From: Whitmania pigra
Lineage: Eukaryota; Annelida; Clitellata; Hirudinida; Haemopidae
NCBI GenBank assembly: GCA_021613335.1
Contig: JAJTWR010000263.1
Location: forward strand, 3,522,001 to 3,586,000
Reading direction: 5' to 3'
Length of the DNA: 64,000 nucleotides
Both the position numbers and the translations under genes were made by a program. Positions 61,201 through 64,000 of this stretch are shown piece after piece (position 1 is the stretch's first letter; every line of letters begins with the position of its first letter). The notes beneath the pieces were generated by a model that was given only the letters and a program-made list of their open reading frames with translations, searched no databases and had not been told where the DNA came from.

Positions 61201-64000
61201 AATATCATGAGCAAATATTTAACACTACTTTGGTAACAAATGAGAATATTTTAAATTTTAACAAAATAAGAATCTTTGATTAATTGGTGTTAATTGATCT
61301 TGCAAGGGTGTTCCTGGTCCTCCTGGTTTGCAAGGTCCTGAAGGAAAGCAGGGTGTTAGAGGAGATCCTGGATTGGAAGGATCACCTGGGCAAGCAGGGC
61401 TTGATGGCACACCAGTACTAAATTATTTAAATGTGTTTTAACAGCCAAGACAATAACCTCTGATTTTGCTAATAATTGAATGCTTTTCATGAAAGGGTTC
61501 TCCAGGTCTTCCAGGATTGAAGGGAGATGATGGACCTGTGGGTGCTCAGGGACCCCCGGGCATTGCTGGAGCTAGAGGTTCCACGGGCACCAAAGGCGAC
61601 CAGGTGAATTGACATTTATTTATTTCAAGTTTATAATTGGCATTAATGTGAAGTTGCATGTAGAAAATTGAGTCAATTTACAACTATTAATTTATTTTCA
61701 GGGGGCAGTTGGCTTCCCAGGATCACCAGGTGCGTCAGGCGAAGCCGGAGAAAAAGTTTGTTTTACAAGATAGAATGATCAATTGTTTCTAAAATTAACT
61801 TAATTCACATGACTACTCTTCAGGGAGATGCAGGCCTGCCTGGTCGACCAGGTAAAGCTCAAGGACTGGGACAAGTGGTGGGTATCCCAAAATTTATAAC
61901 TAAATTTTCTTGGTCATACAGTAGTTTCTGTTGTTTTAATTTTATCCAAAACTCTAATTTTCTCAATTTAATGTTTGCAAATCCAAACTGCTTGCATTTT
62001 TTGAAATGTTATAAATGCAATATCCTTTTAAGATAAAGCCTTAATTCTAAATAAGCATCATTTGAGGCAATGTCAGAACTTCATAGAATATTCATTGAAC
62101 AGCTCTATTTGTTATTTCTTTCAAAGGGACCCATTGGAATCCCAGGAGATCCAGGTCCTAGTGGTCCTCCTGGTAAAGAGGTGAAACATTTATTTTGTCT
62201 TTGCTTAATGCAGAATTTCGCTTCCATTGATTTATGATTTTGAACCAATAATGCAGTCATGCAAGAACAACATAACATAACAGCGCTATAACTTTCCTCA
62301 TTTTCACGCACCAATTTTGAATTGATTGTGAACAGGAACCATTTTGAAGAATTTTCTTTAGCATATATAACATAAAATGATATTATTAACAATGATTGCT
62401 CTGCAAGTTTTAATAACCTTGTCATGTATATATGGATAATAATTTGTCCTAAAGGGGCCCCATGGACCTCCAGGACCACAGGGTGAGCCCGGTCCTTCAG
62501 GACCTAAGGGAGACAGGGGAGAGTCTGGAGACCCTGGTGAAATGGGCTATGATGGTGCGCCTGTTAGTAAAGCTTGTTAGAATTAAGTTCGCAACCTTTT
62601 AGTAAAAGAATGTGTGAATTTTATTTCAGGGAACTCCAGGAAAGCCTGGTCCTAGAGGAGAAAGAGGTCTCCCAGGAGCTGCTGTGAGTTTTGACTTTCA
62701 GTGCTTGCCATATTTCCCAGATACACAGTGTACATTCTTAGGCTCATACAAACAATGTATTTTTTTTTAATTTCATTGATACATACATGTTTGGAAATAA
62801 CCGAATCGTTGTCTTAGTTGCTCGGCATTGGGACGATTTTGTTAATTGTGCGTTGAGTCCCTGGAAAGTTTTAAACGCTCTTAAATAAAACAAACCTAAA
62901 AGTCATATCAAATGTACATTTCAAGGGGGAGGCAGGTGCACCAGGATCCCCTGGAGGACCAGGCAAACAAGGACCCAGAGTGAGTATCCGAATAACAAAT
63001 TTACGAATCATATTTTTAACTTGAAAATAGTTCCAATGCTATAAAAGATTAGATTTAATATTTATAATATTTAAAAAATGTATGAAACAGGGGCCAGTTG
63101 GACCAGCTGGTCAGAAAGGGGATAGAGGCAAGAGAGGCGACAGAGTAAGGAAAATAGATTAAGACATCTCACCATTCGACCCATCATTTTTTTTATAACA
63201 ATTTAGGGTCACCCGGGACCTCTTGGAGCAACAGGTCCCACAGGTCTGCCAGGCCTGAAAGGAGACATTGGTCCCACAGGTGTCGAAGGAGCACCAGGAG
63301 AGAAGGGCGGACGGGTCGGTTATTAATCAGTAGCTCGCAAAATAGCTTCAAATTAAAGTTCGTTTTATTGCCAACACCAGGGACCTGATGGCTCTCGTGG
63401 ACTACCTGGAAATCTTGGCCCAAGAGGACCAGCAGTGAGTTAAAATCCCATCTCTGACATTAATTTTTGTCACTAAACCTCTCATTTTGACTGCATTACA
63501 TTTATATCATATTTGCATCTGATACTCAAGAAAGGAATGGAACATTTTGAATAATGAATATCATTTAAATTTCAGGGTCCTGATGGAGTCGTGGGTCAGA
63601 AAGGAGATACTGTTAGTTCATACACCTTAGATCTTTAGAGAGGAGGTAGATCAATTATCATTTTGCTTTTACAGGGTGAAGTTGGACCACCAGGGTTACC
63701 AGGACCACCTGTAAGTTCATTAACTAATTAATGTGAAAAAACAGTCCTGTATCATTATCACAATATCAATGTGGTAATAATCTTAACAGGGCCCACCAGG
63801 AGGTGCTGAGGATGACTATACTGAGGACCATGAACATGAGCATGATACCCACTTTGAAACCCTTGACTCTGATGACATACCAGATGATTTGTTGTCTGAT
63901 GAGCCAAGAGGAGAGCAGAAAAAGGGAAAGAAGGGCAAGAAGGATAAAAAAAAGAAGGAAGGAAAAATGAAAGAGAACAGACAGCTCAGTTATGCAGCCA
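49208..64000 (+). CDS. Fibrillar collagen alpha chain, clade B (type V/XI-like), 3' end outside window
   Basis: ATG at 49208 opens a signal peptide ([19 protein letters not shown]). Exons 49524-49682, 49801-50020, 50165-50336 and 50449-50640 encode a TSPN/laminin-G-like domain: [54 protein letters not shown] Pro/Lys/Thr-rich linker follows, then a short helix (51003-51056, 51167-51241). Exon 51438-51518 is non-helical and ends [10 protein letters not shown]. The main helix starts with [19 protein letters not shown] at 51746-51802. The junction ARLDQHMLALHG parallels the ...QARLALRGP... junction of collagens V/XI and places the chain in clade B. Helix exons are mostly 54 or 45 bp, or sums of these (for example 52678-52731, 54232-54285, 61824-61877), the ancestral fibrillar pattern. 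The last exon in view (63790 on) leaves the helix into an acidic then lysine-rich segment. The C-propeptide (COLFI) should lie beyond 64000. Confidence 0.93.
51995..52125 (-). mobile_element. tRNA-derived SINE, copy 2 (collagen intron)
   Basis: The words GTATAGCGCTGCGTCC, GTAAGCTGGGTCGTGAACAC and GACACGTAACGACTGTTG line up in order with the copy at 7965-8163 (tatagcgccatatac, gcaggctgggtttcaaacac, gacacattacgaatgtta). The tRNA-like head is on the minus strand at the right end (GGGCGTGCAAGTTGGC). Confidence 0.65.
52303..52506. repeat. TCAC tetranucleotide microsatellite (about 51 units)
   Basis: Perfect (TCAC)n in a collagen intron. The Thr-His-Ser-Leu ORF through it (52169-52576) is an artefact. 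Confidence 0.98.
58930..59060 (+). mobile_element. Possible SINE fragment in collagen intron
   Basis: ATTGGCTGAATGGGTGGCAT resembles the A-box region of the SINE copies at 7965 and 51995 (TTAGCCGAATGGGTAACGCG), but no clear B box follows. It may be an older, diverged copy or a chance match. Confidence 0.3.

Overview
The window is AT-rich, intron-dense genomic DNA from an animal, most likely a marine invertebrate. It carries rootletin (cilia), a clade-B-type fibrillar collagen, an Atg1/ULK kinase and a probable Fanconi-anaemia core-complex subunit. All are split by short introns with ordinary GT-AG borders and interleaved with animal-type transposons (hAT, L2/CR1 and R2-like LINEs, tRNA-derived SINEs). 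The sequence alone does not fix the phylum. There are no prokaryotic features, tRNA genes, rRNA genes or CRISPR arrays.

Layout. 1-213: outer end of a hAT element running off the left edge. 659-1988 (+): last exons of a BCR/ABR-like RhoGAP gene. 2690-3202: a hAT MITE. 4213-4700: a hAT remnant of the family that gave rise to vertebrate GTF2IRD2. 5604-21383 (-): complete rootletin (CROCC-like) gene, about 35 coding exons, carrying a SINE and an antisense L2/CR1-like LINE in its introns. 23500-26870: an R2-like LINE with a restriction-like endonuclease, interrupted by a hAT element (25615-26748) with a perfect 8-bp target duplication. 27131-27202 (+): an orphan terminal exon. 27453-30636 (+): a TPR protein that aligns best, from memory, with FANCG. 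34894-42047 (+): ULK1/2-type kinase, complete from start codon to C-terminal ATG13-binding region. 43866-44294: long AAT microsatellite. 44361-45352: hAT-like element with an 8-bp duplication. 45792-46202 (-): intronless RING-H2-like ORF lacking one zinc ligand. 46438-47087: foldback element with tandem-repeat arms and a perfect 10-bp target duplication. 49208-64000 (+): fibrillar collagen alpha chain (signal peptide, TSPN domain, minor helix, main helix), continuing past the right edge.

The genes are unrelated housekeeping, ciliary and matrix genes. Nothing indicates an operon-like or cooperating cluster. The most unusual items are the foldback element, the FANCG-like gene outside an obvious vertebrate setting, the Gly-to-Gln substitution in one collagen helix exon, and the RING ORF with a missing ligand. 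Exon borders were read by eye from phase and GT-AG consensus and should be treated as models.
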